A stretch of 64,000 nt of DNA from Ilyonectria destructans (taxonomy: Eukaryota > Ascomycota > Sordariomycetes > Hypocreales > Nectriaceae), in assembly GCA_020740775.1 (NCBI GenBank), contig JAHEWK010000009.1, positions 620,001 through 684,000 on the forward strand, read 5' to 3'. Below are positions 1 to 11,521 of this stretch, in pieces; the stretch's first letter is position 1, and each line of letters opens with the position of its first letter. The position numbers and the translations under genes were made by a program. The notes beneath the pieces are model-generated. The model saw nothing but the letters and a program-made list of their open reading frames with translations. It had not been told where the DNA came from and made no database searches.

Positions 1-828
1 CCCAAGGGCACAATTCTCCTTGCTGGAGTCTCCACCCCTCGGGACCTCAGCCAGGCGTATATCGATCTATACGCTAGCACCAATCAAGGCCTGAACTGGG
101 AGTTTGTCAGCCACATTGTCTACGGCCCAGGACGCGAAGTCATTGACAGAGGCCAAAAGGCTGTATGGGAGCCATCCTTCTATATGTACCAGGGCCAACT
201 GATCTGCTACTATTCGACTCAGGTCGACCCCAACCACAACCAAAAGCTTTCCCACAAAACAACCACGAACCTACGCCAATGGAGTCAGGAGGTTAACGAC
301 GTTGCAGAGCCAGATGCCTCGGTGCGTCCCGGCATGGCAACCGTCGCCTACAGTTCGGTCTCCAAGAAGTATGTCATGACCTATGAGTATTGTGGCGGTC
401 CCATCGCCAGCGGCTGTCCTGTCTACTACAAGGTTTCCAATTCTCCTCTGACGTTTGGATCCGTTGGCTCCCAGCCAATCATCCCGTCCGATGGTAACCT
501 GAACCCGAATGGAAGCCCGTATGTCATCTGGGCGCCCACTGCAGGCAGTCAGCCTTCCAGCGGCGTTTTCATCGCCAGCGGTGGCAACCGCGAGGAAGTT
601 TATGTCAATACTGATGCCGTTGACCCCAATGGTTGGAAGCTCGTCAACGTTGGACAGTGGTCGGCCTACTCACGCGAACTTCGCATTATCAATACCCCTA
701 CGAATAGTGCCGCTCAGGGGAAACAGAAGCTTCTTCTCACTAACGGTGGAAATATCGGTTGCTCTGGATCGTGTTACAACTATGTGGCCAATGGAGTGGT
801 AGATATCCCAACTTATCCTCACTCCTAG
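1..828 (+). CDS. GH93-type exo-arabinanase, C-terminal part (5' end outside window)
   Basis: The reading frame is open from base 1 to the TAG at 826-828 and gives 275 residues; the start lies upstream of the window. The protein has a BNR/Asp-box-like motif (ASTNQGLNWEF, about residues 26-36). It also has the block VWEPSFYMYQGQLICYYS followed by Q-x-DP, which resembles the active-site region of GH93 exo-1,5-alpha-L-arabinanases, six-bladed beta-propellers that release arabinobiose from pectic arabinan. A cysteine-containing tail (GCSGSC) near the end fits a secreted enzyme. The signal peptide cannot be seen because the N-terminus is missing. A related BNR-repeat hydrolase is the main alternative. 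No frameshift or stop is visible in this part. Confidence 0.75.
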   Translation, partial: PKGTILLAGVSTPRDLSQAYIDLYASTNQGLNWEFVSHIVYGPGREVIDRGQKAVWEPSFYMYQGQLICYYSTQVDPNHNQKLSHKTTTNLRQWSQEVNDVAEPDASVRPGMATVAYSSVSKKYVMTYEYCGGPIASGCPVYYKVSNSPLTFGSVGSQPIIPSDGNLNPNGSPYVIWAPTAGSQPSSGVFIASGGNREEVYVNTDAVDPNGWKLVNVGQWSAYSRELRIINTPTNSAAQGKQKLLLTNGGNIGCSGSCYNYVANGVVDIPTYPHS

Positions 829-2088
829 ATTATACACTCGGAAGACGGTCAGTGGGTATAGCTGCTTATACCCAAGGATTGAATGAAAGTAGTCTTAACA
901 TAGTTTAATAAAGGGTGTAAGGAAAACCATCTGATTGTCTAGTAGCTGTGCCGTTGCACCCCGATGTGCAGCTCTCGGGGCGGTTGTGGCGACCATTCCT
1001 GGCACATCAGAACTAGTGACTGTTTTAGAGCATTGAGTAGAGAGAGGCAATTTGGTCAAAAACGAGCAGTCTCCTTCCTCAGAGAGTATCGAAACGACTT
1101 GGGCCCAGTGTCCTGGGTGCGCTCGCAGTATCAAGAGATGGCATTCATTGTCTGAACGTAAAAGAAGTGTCGATCCATTTATTGCCGACATGAGAAATTA
1201 ATCGTAGTTGGATACTGTATCTTTATTATATTTTCAATGCCAGAAGAAGAACGCCGAGTTAGTGATGTGTTGCTAGCCGGTCCAAGGCCACGACACAGTC
1301 GTCCCGCCCCTTCCCCGGAGCCGGTATTACTGGTTTGCTATTCTATACCCGACGGGGTAACTTACCAGCGCTAAGGCAAATCCCGGGCTTTCCATTTCCC
1401 CGGTCTCGAGGGACATGGGCTCAGCAGACCATCGTATACGGCAACATCGGCATGTACAATACTCTCGCGAAACATCAAGTACTCCTCGGATACTACTGGG
1501 AGATGCGGACGTTCTTACAAGGCCTAATTAATTAAATTGCATTCTATTTTCCCAAGGCCATGAATTTTGTGACTTGGGTGAACAAAAAGTACGCAGATTT
1601 TTAGCAATTGAATGCACACACGGTTATGGGAGCGCCGCTATAAAATTAGACGCTGACCCACTCCGAGGGGAAATTCCGCGAATCCACCACAGATCATGCA
1701 TTTGTGAAGAAATCGATCCAAGATCATGAACTTCGTCTACATGCTTACGTTTGCAAACATCGCCTCCAATAAAAACCTGCAAACTCTTGATGACAGTGGG
1801 CCAGTGTTAGGTAATTGTCATCCCTGGCGGTCTTGGCGGTCTCTGCGTCTGTTGGCTTTGTTGGCTTAGGTTTGGCCGTTGCTGAAGTCGCGGAAATGTA
1901 ATAAAGATGAGGCTGGCTGACAAAATGCTTTCTTCGTTGACAAGGTCTCAGAGTGCAGGCCACCGTTGTCTCTCGTTCGACACTCGTTTCTTACCCTCAC
2001 TTGGCAACTGCCCGCCACATGAAGCATCCAGGTCGTCGCGCCAAAATTCCTCCCCAAGCAGCTCTCCCTCCAGAAGAAGACAACAAAT
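829..2088. other. Intergenic region, no gene seen
   Basis: Short ORFs on both strands show no recognisable motif and look like chance frames. The stretch holds the 3' flank of the arabinanase gene and the promoter side of the gene at 2089. A TATA-like sequence (ctataaaatt) lies near 1640, about 450 bases before that gene, so its role is uncertain. Confidence 0.5.
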
Positions 2089-3564
2089 ATGGAAGAACGA
2101 CCGTCAAGCGTTTCTCTGGGGAAATTGCACGTGTACGTGAGAGGAGCCAATCCCTGGTTGGATGAGCACGTTGAATCATTCATTCGACAGCATGTCCCCG
2201 ATGCCGTTTTCCACGACGACTTCAAAACTCTGCCGCCAACGCCCGACAGTGTTTTTCAATTTTGCGATGGTTGGCATCTCAATCGGCACTTTACTCTCTT
2301 GAACAAGGTGGACACTGGCCTAATCAACGCCTACCCCAACAGCGATGCTCTGGCCCGGAAAGACCATCTTGCCCAAGTGGTAAACTATTGGACTGCCAAA
2401 AGACCACAGAGCATCTTAAAAGAACATGTGCCGGTCACGATCCGGCTCTCTCTTGACTATGCAGAGTACGTCGATGACGCGCTCGCGGCGGCTGATGACC
2501 TCACATTACTCTATTCCCTTGAGGAGAACGAGGACAGGGACCCCGTTGACCGCGAGTGGTGGATCCTCAAGCCGGCAATGATCGATTGTGGTGCCGGAAT
2601 TCGGATCTTCAGTACACTGGAAGAGCTTGCAGCCAACCTCGAACTGGCAGCAGATGTCGACAATGAAGAACCGGGAGAAGATACGGAGGGGCTGATGGCA
2701 CCCCAGCCGGAAGGAAAAGAAACACTTGAAGATCATTTCCATGGTTTTAATCCGACTTTATTGACTCCCGGTCTGGCCTCTCTGGATGGCCTGATCACTA
2801 CCATTGGAGATCTCACACTCAAAGGGACCTCAGGCAGGCTCAAGATGGACAACATGGTTCCAGACTATGCAATCGATGAGAACTCACGTCTCCCATCGGC
2901 CCAAATGCGAGAGTTCGTCGCACAGAAATACGTCGTCTCAGTCCCACCAATAGATGGCAAGAAATGGCATGCTCGAGCCTACGTCCTCTCCATCGGGCGA
3001 CTCAAAGTCCACGTCTTTCGAGAGATGCTCGCCCTTCTGGCCGTTGAAAACTACGAGCCGCCATGGAACAACCCCAGTCTCAAGTCGTCCCTCACCAACA
3101 CAGCACTTCAAGATGAAGATGAGTTCACCACCAACGAGTCTATGAGAGACTTCTGGGAACTCCCCGATGATTTACTTCACGGAGACTGGAAGGTCGGGAT
3201 TTTCCAACAGGCATGTGCCATCTCTGCAGAGTTATTCCAAGCAGCCGCACACACAATGTCTGACAAGTTCACGCCTTTGAACAAGTGTTTTGAGCTTTTT
3301 GCAGTGGACTTCCTTGTCGACACGAATGGGATAGCATGGCTGCTGGAGGTCAATGAAACGCCTGCTTTGTATGAGCACGACTTTGCAGGCTCTATAGCGT
3401 TGCGGCTAATGGAGTCGACTATTTGTGTAGCTATGGAGCATATGGGTTCAACAAAGCTTGAGGATGCTCACCGGTGTGAAGCCAGGCAGCGGATGGTTGA
3501 AGTTCTGGATGAGACGGATAAGCTGGGCAAGAGCAACATCACCAAGATCCTACCCGAGGAATAG
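2089..3564 (+). CDS. Tubulin-tyrosine ligase (TTL) family ATP-grasp protein
   Basis: Single-exon gene of 491 residues. Family signatures appear in order: the ATP-binding strand WWILKPAM with Lys161 and a following CGAGIRIF (about 157-174); KYVVSVPP...WHARAYVLSIG (about 280-303), matching the TTL-core R-x-Y-V-L segment; SLTNTALQ (about 334-341), equivalent to the HLTNT-like motif; and FAVDFLVD...WLLEVNETP (about 404-425), the Mg/ATP-binding E-x-N end of the ATP-grasp fold. Residues 183-275 are an acidic insert between core blocks. TTL-family enzymes ligate amino acids, classically tyrosine to the alpha-tubulin C-terminus. In yeasts the related Pby1 joins a TTL domain to a SurE domain; no SurE domain is present here. 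Substrate is therefore unproven. The first in-frame ATG of the block is used as start. Confidence 0.85.
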   Translation: MEERPSSVSLGKLHVYVRGANPWLDEHVESFIRQHVPDAVFHDDFKTLPPTPDSVFQFCDGWHLNRHFTLLNKVDTGLINAYPNSDALARKDHLAQVVNYWTAKRPQSILKEHVPVTIRLSLDYAEYVDDALAAADDLTLLYSLEENEDRDPVDREWWILKPAMIDCGAGIRIFSTLEELAANLELAADVDNEEPGEDTEGLMAPQPEGKETLEDHFHGFNPTLLTPGLASLDGLITTIGDLTLKGTSGRLKMDNMVPDYAIDENSRLPSAQMREFVAQKYVVSVPPIDGKKWHARAYVLSIGRLKVHVFREMLALLAVENYEPPWNNPSLKSSLTNTALQDEDEFTTNESMRDFWELPDDLLHGDWKVGIFQQACAISAELFQAAAHTMSDKFTPLNKCFELFAVDFLVDTNGIAWLLEVNETPALYEHDFAGSIALRLMESTICVAMEHMGSTKLEDAHRCEARQRMVEVLDETDKLGKSNITKILPEE

Positions 3565-3819
3565 CCAACCTGTTGAATTATGGACAAGACCAACTGAACT
3601 TTTAGACTAGAATAGGTTTCAGGTGCGAAATAGGAATAGTTCTACTTATATCGATATCAATTTGCGGGTTACTTGTTTTATCCATATCCGTTCGAGTAAG
3701 TGAAGTCGATCCGTATATTTGACTAATCGGAAAGACAATGTGAGGCAAGTTACTTCTATCAACTAGGCGTAATGATCGAAACCTATCTCTAAACTTCATG
3801 ACTATACGAGCGAATACCC

Positions 3820-5229
3820 CTATGGCTTACGCCCCCAAAGCACTCTGATGCGGAAATACGGGTGGTTTCTTCGATCCCGAATCTCACGGCGAAACTGTGA
3901 GATATATACATGAAATCTCTCCAGAGACCAGCCCAAAACGTTGGCCACGAAGGTCAACAACCCTTCAGTATCCTGTGTTGCAAAGAGCTGTCCAAATTGG
4001 CCCATTTCCTTCAACTTCGGGTCTTTGGGCCAAGGACTGAGCGGGCACTTTATAATTATTAGCCAAGTCATGTCGCATCAAGGAGAGACCCATACCTTAA
4101 AATTCCACTCCTCGATATCCACAAACCCAGCTTCTTCCATGGCTTTTCGCTGAAGGTTATCGGCAATGACCGTGAACGTCCGCCCAGTCGATTTGGACCC
4201 CTCAATGAAGATATCAGCCCACTGACCCATTGCTGACTCAGGGGTAACGGTTCCATCATCGCTCTCAATTGTCGGCGAAGCTTCGAAGCTCTCCAAGTAA
4301 CATCCGGGCTGAAGTCCCTTGTATGCATGCTTGAATAACTCGGTCCAGTCAGGAATCGTACCCACAAGGTAACGAATGTGAATGTAGTCAAATGATTCTG
4401 GCGCAAATGTCCACTCCTGAGTGCAATCATCGATTTCACTGTATAGATCTACATTAGGAGAGATCTCCGATTGTGATGTCGGCACTCACAATTTCAAGTT
4501 GGGCGGGACCCAAGAAGGCTGGATAGGTGAGATGTCGGTACCGACGACTTCACAGGCAGGGAACTCGTCTGCAAAGTCACTTCACACAACTGTAAGCTGA
4601 AAGCTTCGTTTCACTGAAAGCTTTACTCACATTGCCCAGATGCCTGAACACGGGGGGGATAATTAGCATGCGACAATCTCCGAGATTCGAACAATATTCA
4701 TACCTGTACCACAACCAACGTCAAGTACTCTCTAAACTCATTGATAAGTAATCGAAAGGTCCGATTCATCGAATCTCCACCCACCTTGACATCTGATGGA
4801 ATAGGTGCCAGGTATAGCTTTCCGTCTTGAGCTAGTGTCCACATGTGATGACTACGTAACATTAGTAGAAATTTACAATACTCGTAGAGCTGGACGTATC
4901 CTCACATGATGTCCATAGCTTCACTCTGGGCTTCATCGTTGGATCCCCTAATTATAGTGTGAGTAAATTAATAAGTACTAGAAGGTCAGTTTCGAAATCA
5001 CGACATACCAATAAAATGCATTGCCCCTGTCGCTATGGTATGTGCGACCTTGGATAGTTCTGTACCGCAAAATACTCGAAGTAATTGAAGCGGTCGAGCT
5101 CTCGGCATCTGGGCCCAAAGCGGAGTCGGCATCGTCATCTGATTCCACGTTGTCGTCGGCCTCGATGACCTGCTCATGACCAGGGTCGGAACTCGGCGGC
5201 GAGGGATCTCTTTCCGGGGTGTCAGGCAT
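3820..5229 (-). CDS. LaeA-like SAM-dependent methyltransferase, eight exons
   Basis: Class I methyltransferase of the fungal TAM/LaeA-like group, 343 residues by my model. Exons on the minus strand: 5229-5009, 4947-4906, 4851-4785, 4731-4704, 4643-4631, 4579-4490, 4438-4096, 4047-3820. All introns are 48-61 bp with GT..AG ends and the total is a multiple of three. SAM-binding motif I reads [14 protein letters not shown] and is assembled across three exons. Further hallmarks are [29 protein letters not shown], and near the end [15 protein letters not shown] [16 protein letters not shown]. The N-terminus is low-complexity, acidic and Ser/Pro rich, as is common in this family. An in-frame ATG at 5274 would add 15 residues. 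LaeA itself is a nuclear regulator of secondary metabolism, but most paralogs have unknown substrates, so no specific role is claimed. Confidence 0.85.
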
Positions 5230-5274
5230 TATGGCGGTATGATCCGTGAACTCGGTGTGGATTAAAGAAGGCAA

Positions 5275-7563
5275 ACTGCGAGCTCCGGCTACGGTGGCTA
5301 TGAGGAGATATTAATCGCTCGACGATGACGGCGGGGAGAGGAGTAACACTACGTAGCAAGACAGCGTCGGCACCCTGCATGCAGGCGGGACCGGCCCGTG
5401 GCCGTTTCTCGTCACATCCGCATGTACCAGACGAATAAAGCAGGGGACCTTCTCAAAGCGCTTAAGTTAGCCCGTACTAAAACCCGTTTTGCCGGGATTG
5501 CACCGCGTTGGAGACAGGGGGACGAATGGCCTCAAGACCCTCGGCCAACAATGCCAATGTGGTTGGTATCCATACCTTGAATCCGAATTCGCGTAGAGGT
5601 TCCGAGCCAATCGCCTCTCTTATTTGACACGATCGACGTTGCATTAACCCACAGAGACGACGAGAGTTGCCCGCCTGACCGCCTGTGCTCTCGTCAAGGG
5701 TGTGTGGAGTTGCATTAGCCGAAGGTTAACATCCACTTTCGACACGTTTTCCTCAACCCAGAAGGGCCTTGTGTAGGGATGGACCGCTTCCAGTGTCAAA
5801 CTATTCCTTGCATTTGACGTGAAATGCACCTAATGATGGAGCAACGGGCTTAATAAAGTAGATCGGATGACTCGTGTACCAGATGGGAGGTGGGTATGTT
5901 CGACGAAACACAATTCTGAGCGCCAAGCCAGTGAGAGAGATGAGCTACGCGAGGCACAAGAATTAGCCCCCCAGTGGGTGGGGAAATATAGCTGCCAAGG
6001 GCCTGATCGCCTGTTTCGGGCGTAAAAGTCAGGCCTGTCCAGGGTAGAGGAAGGACAATTGTCTTGAGTCTGTAGTCAACGGACTGGCTGCAACTGCAGC
6101 CAATAATTTACATCTTTTTCGATCGAATCATTGACGACTCTATGTTCTATAGCATCGGATATTTTAGGCTCGTTCAAGATTGAGTACTGCTCCAGGGACA
6201 TGTTTAGATAGAATGAGGTCCGTGATCAAGCTATTTAGGAGGCCCACAATCACTACCTAACTAGGGTAATATGTAGACGGGTGTGGTTGTTCAGGGCTAC
6301 AATGTACGTTTATCTGTTACTACCCAAGAGCAATGTTAAACAGACAAGTTCAGATTACAACGCACGAGATCGATCAATCTTAAAGTCAGGCAGGAAAAGG
6401 TCATCCCCATCAGCCCAACCACAGACTGGAGAGGAGAGTGTAAATTTCGATCAGATCTGGTGGTCTAACCCCGAAGAGTTGTCGTTGTAGCGCAGAGTCC
6501 CAGTGCGCGCCCACTAACATCGCAATTATCAGGAGTAGTCATACGAATGGGACGAGCAGCGGCCAGCAGGCTGAAAGTCTATGTCGCGAGGATAATATTT
6601 CGGGGACACACGCATCCCTTTATCGCGGCATTCGTAAGACACGGATTGCAGTAATCTTTCTAACTATCTAAGATCTCGGCGGTCTTATCTGTTATGTGGG
6701 CCGCCAAAGTTTCTAAGGTTTCCGCTATCTATTTAATGTGTCTAGAAAACACGATAATTATAAAGTAACCTGCTTGTTGAGTGGTCACAGCCGTGCCATT
6801 AAACGCTTCGGTAAGCGTTTCTAGAGTTCGACACAATAACAACGCTTTTATTGAGGTCCAGATGATGTCCTGCTTCTAGTGGTATTTGTGCCCTTCATTC
6901 GTCTGAGGATAATATTATCTCTGCTACTAATATTTAGCAAAGAATTAGAGTTAGGAATAGGCCATGCAATCTTATATCGTGGCAGCACTCCCACAGGGTC
7001 CGGACATTGTCTCCCTGAGGATTGGCTGAGTTTATCAATGCATTGATGCCCGACAGGCAACCAATGATGTCAGAATGGCTGAACCCTTGATTATGTATGC
7101 ATAGGTGCCCAAATTATGTAAGCAGCTCTCATCCGCTCCTGTGGGACCAGTTTGTTCTTGGCAAACTTGTCAGTGTGACGATTTTGGACTGTAGAGGGAC
7201 GTGGGATAAGGATCTAATGACCTGGTACGAGGATGAGTCTCCATATGGATGCTGTAATGTCAATATCTTTGAGGGTATGCATACCTTCCGTACATGGATA
7301 AGCTACAAAATTACCCTTTAACACACGAGTATTTACAAGATTTCTGCTCAACGATTTCGCTTCATCTACCTGGGGTCCAATATAAACCAGTAAGTCCTAA
7401 TTGATGAACCATGGAAGCTAATTTTCAGTTTCAACTTGAATTGTTGGGTTCGAATTGTATGGACCGGTAGCCATGTTATTACACATAATGCATACCTTGA
7501 AAATATACGCTGTATTTATGATCTCTAAGCTATTAAAGGTACTGTACTACCATGAAACAGACC
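5275..7563. other. Gene-poor intergenic region
   Basis: About 2.3 kb with only short ORFs of 60-75 codons that overlap on both strands and carry no recognisable domain. I see no RNA gene, clear repeat or transposon end. It separates the methyltransferase promoter from the 3' end of the HIT-domain gene. Confidence 0.5.
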
Positions 7564-8296
7564 CTACACCAGTCGCTGAATTTCTTGCATTACTCTAGTA
7601 TCCGACTTCCACATGAGGGGTAGCCATGATGGGTATTTGAAAATTCGCAAAAATAGCTGTGGTCGGACAATGACATGAAGATGAAGATGGTGGATAGAGA
7701 TGATGTCAGGATAGTAGATATTCCCTAGAAGTTGTCGTCGGCCCCGATGATATCCCGAGATGACATCTGAGCGAGATAAACCGGGGCACTTTTCCTCGAT
7801 CAGATGACTTTTCGCACGATCCATCGCTTGCACTAAACATTAACACCGGAGGTTAGTTACAGAAAGGCCAGGGTATTAGAATATCCTTCTTGAACTCACA
7901 AAGAGGAAGGTGTTCGCCGTTTAGGCCCTCGATGTCTCGAACGAGATGGAGTTTTGGCATGATGAGCCAGTGAAATTGGCCCGCAAGCCGCAGGTTCTCA
8001 ATACCAATCACCTCATCATCCTTCAAAAAGTATAATGAGTTAGTTCGTGCCTCTATCCGCGTGCTCATTAGCGGGGGTCTAGTGCCTACCTCGTAGACGA
8101 TGCTAGCTAAATTTGCACGATCGCAGAATTTGCAATTGTCTTGGACCTGTTCCGTCCATTCCAGGTTGGTAAGATAGTGGTATGCTTTTTTGATCGCTTC
8201 CATTGGGCCGTGAGATAATGCAGTGTATCTTGGGCAGTGATTTACAATGTCCGACACAGCAGAAAAAAGCGGTTGCCTTTTTTTGAAATGCCTCAT
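7564..8296 (-). CDS. HIT-domain protein, aprataxin-like
   Basis: Three exons on the minus strand: 8296-8090, 8020-7900, 7832-7564. Introns are 8021-8089 (69 bp, in frame, with an ACTAAC branch site) and 7833-7899 (67 bp). The spliced protein has a zinc-like CKFC motif near the N-terminus, then SIVYE-DDEVIGIENLRLAGQ, FHWLIMPKLH and finally SIHHLHLHVIV. The last is the histidine triad H-x-H-x-H with hydrophobic spacing that hydrolyses nucleotide-phosphate bonds. The segment after the triad (LRIFKYPSWLPLMWKSD) is typical of fungal aprataxin-like HIT proteins, which hydrolyse AMP conjugates and can act on abortive DNA ligation ends. Starts at 8392 or 8203 are also possible; the Cys pair and the triad are kept in all. 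Function beyond HIT hydrolase is inference. Confidence 0.8.
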
Positions 8297-8868
8297 AGAA
8301 ACCACCAGTCTGTGTGTGACCTTATATGTCCAGTATGCTGCATGCTCCCCGTAGCTGCTAGCCTGTGACGCTCTGCCTAAAAGTGTTCGCAAGGCATCCT
8401 GCTGATGGGGCAGTGTTTTGGGTATCCCAATGACTGCCTGCCCCTGCTGTGGCGAAGATACTTACATTTTCCGGTATTCCCCTGCTAAAATACAGTAGTT
8501 TACTTCGCCCATCTTGCACAGCCCAGGTGCACCCAATTGCTGACCACTCAATGCCTAGCGGCCTCCCATTGCTACAGCAGGCGAGGCACAGCAGCAAACC
8601 CCGCTGTTAAATCCCCCGGAGCGGTTTCAATTGAAGCACTGTATATAAAGCTGGGCCGGTTTGTTTGCCGCCGAACCGAGAACTCAATTCGTCTACGTGT
8701 TCGTGCTGATGGGTTTCAACTCGCCCTGACTGCTCTACAGCGGATGAATTTAGTGGAGATTCAGTTCCAGACATTAAATGATTGCAGCGATATCACACAA
8801 TGCGATACAGCAACAGACGCGGCGGTGATTCTCTTGCCCCGCATACCATCCCAACCTCTCCTGGGCAT

Positions 8869-9512
8869 TTATTGTTGCAGAGCTTCTTGGTAGGAGACTT
8901 CGCAACGTAAGAGCTCTGTCGCAAAGTTCCTCCAAGTTGCCCACTTCGGCTGATCAGCGTCCTTGGGTATGGGACCTTCGTCGAGAGCCAGTTCTAAATA
9001 GGTTGAATGCGATATGAGACATGCGTAGGTGTAGAGAAGCTCGAGTGCGCTATCTCGAATCTGGCTTCGCCCATCTGGTTGGGGTGGCCAAGAGCCGTTT
9101 GACGTTAGCTGGCAACTCTTGGGAGGTATGCAGACCATTAGAAAAGTTTTCTATCTAGGACTAGGGTCCCAGTGCGAAAGGAGAACAGAAAGTGATCCCA
9201 GCCATTGGATGACGTGTTGCTAGGGGTAGTCGATATCGATGACGGAGATGCGAAGCTAATGCGACTCTGTTTTCGACTCCGGCGGGCTAGAAAGACGCGT
9301 GTAGAAGGGAGAATCGGAATTCTTACTGCGAAGTAGTGTCGCGTGCATCGTGGAGGGGATTTAGACGAGTCGAGGTAGCTAACCTCGGAATTGGGAGACC
9401 TGGTCAGCACAATGTTCGTCATCATGATAAGGACTGGCTTGACCAAGCTCGGGTTTCCCAAATCCCGAATCCTGATAGCATGCAGCAGCCTCTCGAGCGG
9501 GCGTATTCGCAA
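8869..9512 (-). pseudogene. Unrecognised, probably broken reading frame
   Basis: Two abutting minus-strand frames (9512-9138 and 9138-8869) meet at a stop. The second reads like real protein, with an amphipathic stretch (IRDSALELLYTYACLIS) and a charged C-terminus ending in EALQQ. The first contains LLHAIRIRDLGNPSLVKP followed by a Ser/Arg-rich part that looks non-coding. An unrecognised intron could connect pieces, but I found no convincing splice pair that joins them, so decay is the simpler reading. I do not recognise a family. It lies just upstream of, and opposite to, the ketoreductase relic. Confidence 0.25.
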
Positions 9513-9601
9513 GTATATACCCTGCGGCGATCAGGTTTCTATGCAGACAGGGGAATATGCATGGCGTCTATGTGGCTGTAGTTGAAGCAATTTGATGGAT
9601 T

Positions 9602-10135
9602 GTGGTTGAGCTTCGTGACAGTGTTGGCAAGACTCATCCCGGGCAGGCACAGGAGATGCACAAGAAGACCATGGTGCTTGGAGGCACCATATCATATCTG
9701 TTGATCGGTGGTCTTGACGCCTTGGGCTGTGCCGTCCCAGTATGGATACCCAAGCACGGCACCCGCAACTTCATCTCCCTGCCGCGAAGAGCGGGACCGG
9801 ACCCGAAGACGAGAGCTTCGCCAATCAGCTGGAAAGCATGGGATGTACTGTTCAGCTGGTACGTGGCACCGACACGGATCCCGGGAATGTGGGCCGGGCC
9901 GTCGGTGGGATATTGCGCCCCTGAAGGATATCATCTAGATATCCATGGTTCTTCACAAATGGGCGTTCTCCCGCATGAACACAAGGGAATATAACCACTG
10001 CATAGCCCCAAAGGTGCAAGGTACATGGAGCCCGCACGATGTCACCGTCTTGTTCAGTTCCCTGTCCGGTGGATACCTCTCGTATCTGACGGAGCTGCGA
10101 TTCAGGCCAGCAACATACTAGAAGGAGAAAAAGGA
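9602..10135 (+). pseudogene. Relic of a polyketide synthase ketoreductase (KR) domain
   Basis: No single frame is open, but shifting between frames recovers a PKS KR domain in correct order. First is YLLIGGLDALGCAVPVW...HGTRNFISLPRRAG (frame of 9602), equivalent to the NADPH-binding T-Y-L-I-x-G-G-L-G-G-L-G segment. Then DESFANQLESMGCTVQLVRG (frame of 9742); then LKDII-stop-ISMVLH, FSRMNTREYNHCIAPKVQGTW and VTVLFSSLSG (third frame); then GAAIQASNILE (frame of 10025), matching the Q-x-x-Y-x-A-A-N-T-F-L-x-A region. One stop is TAG at 9936-9938 where PKS KR domains carry Gln (I-Q-x-S-M-V-L), a C-to-T change in CpA. At least three frameshifts are present. No other PKS domain is recognisable nearby, so this is an isolated remnant. 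Confidence 0.8.
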
Positions 10136-11455
10136 ATATTAAATCCAAGTCTCTCAGGGCTTTGGCAAGGAAGTCCCCGACCGTGGCCTGTAGGTGCCTC
10201 TGACGTCTTTGAGATAACACCACTAAAATATGACAACCCCTGCATTGGGAACATAGCGTTGTTCCTAGTTCATGGCTTACTTGCTTTTTTATTTCCCTTG
10301 TCTCTTCCCTCCCTCAGCCTCACTTTCCAGTACCATGGTTCACCCCCTGAGCATTAGGTCGTCACATAAGCACTAAATCATAGATGATAACTGACCAAAA
10401 CGTGGCTCAAGACCCGAGAAAATTACTACAAGAGGATGACCAAGCGGCTCACGTGTGTCATTTCATTCGTGGGCCCGACGATCATCAAACTAGGATGATC
10501 GACGTATCAAAACAGGAAATCTTCGATGCCACTTACTTATGCAGCCTTTCCCGTGAATGTCACCACAGTCCCTAATTTTACCACATTACAACAGTGCAAG
10601 AGAAATGAATATTGGCTTTGAGGTCTTCTGAAGCTGAGGGACAGCCCACGTTGAGCCTATTAACTATATGACGTGTGAGTTGCAAAGGGCGTACCAACAG
10701 GAAATCTTCATCTGATTGCAGTCAAGGAAGAATTTAACAATACAGGCCTTTGTGTTTCACCATCAGATTTGCCCAAATCATCCTAACTTTCACATGGAGG
10801 CATTGGCGCTGTTGTCCCGTTTTTAGTACAAGCGACTACTCGCCTAGTTAGCGTGTGTACGTCCACAGCAATGTGGGGACTCACTCTAGAAGCTCATTCT
10901 AGCCGCTCTCGCGATAGGCTGCCGCTGTGTTCTACTGTATTAGTACGTGGTCGTGAGAAGAGAGGTCACCACTAATTCTCAACCGCCCTGGGATCGACCC
11001 CCCACGGCGGTAGCCTCGATCTTGATGCCGAGGATCTACCCACATTTATCGACCAGCGTCGCCGGTTAGTGTTGTTTTCACAAGGAAACGCCTTGAGAAT
11101 GCACGAGAATGGATCAACCTGAAGTGGATTCATGGGAGTGCAAAAATGCCGCTTGCTTGGTAAAAAAGCGGGCGACGGGCGATACCTTACCGAAGCAACT
11201 GGGACAACTTGTGATCCGTCATATTTCCTGCCGACGAGCGCACAAGTCGGGTAATCAGGGCTCACATGTTAGAATCTCTTTATAGTCTGAGTCATCATAT
11301 TCAAAATTTTCCATTATATAAACAAGCCGATGGTCTTGGTGATGGATGGTATACTGGTTGTCTTCTCCTCACTTTCAATTTACCTCCAAGCCTGAGGCAA
11401 CTGCATTTAACGCTTGATGTCAACGCCTCATTGAGACAACAAGTTTCCACTCAGT
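10136..11455. other. Intergenic region between KR relic and UbiA gene
   Basis: No intact gene or RNA is seen. Weak polyketide-synthase-like frames may continue for some tens of codons after the KR relic, but they are too short to call. The remainder carries only chance ORFs and the promoter of the UbiA-family gene. Confidence 0.45.
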
Positions 11456-11521
11456 TTGATCTTTACCCATCTCTCGTGGTTTGAAGCCCTAATCGTCAAA
11501 CGTCCGATATCGCAAGTGACA

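Noticed and set aside
8537..8893. 118-codon plus-strand ORF
   Set aside because: No motif; it lies between the HIT gene promoter and an antisense frame and looks like chance.
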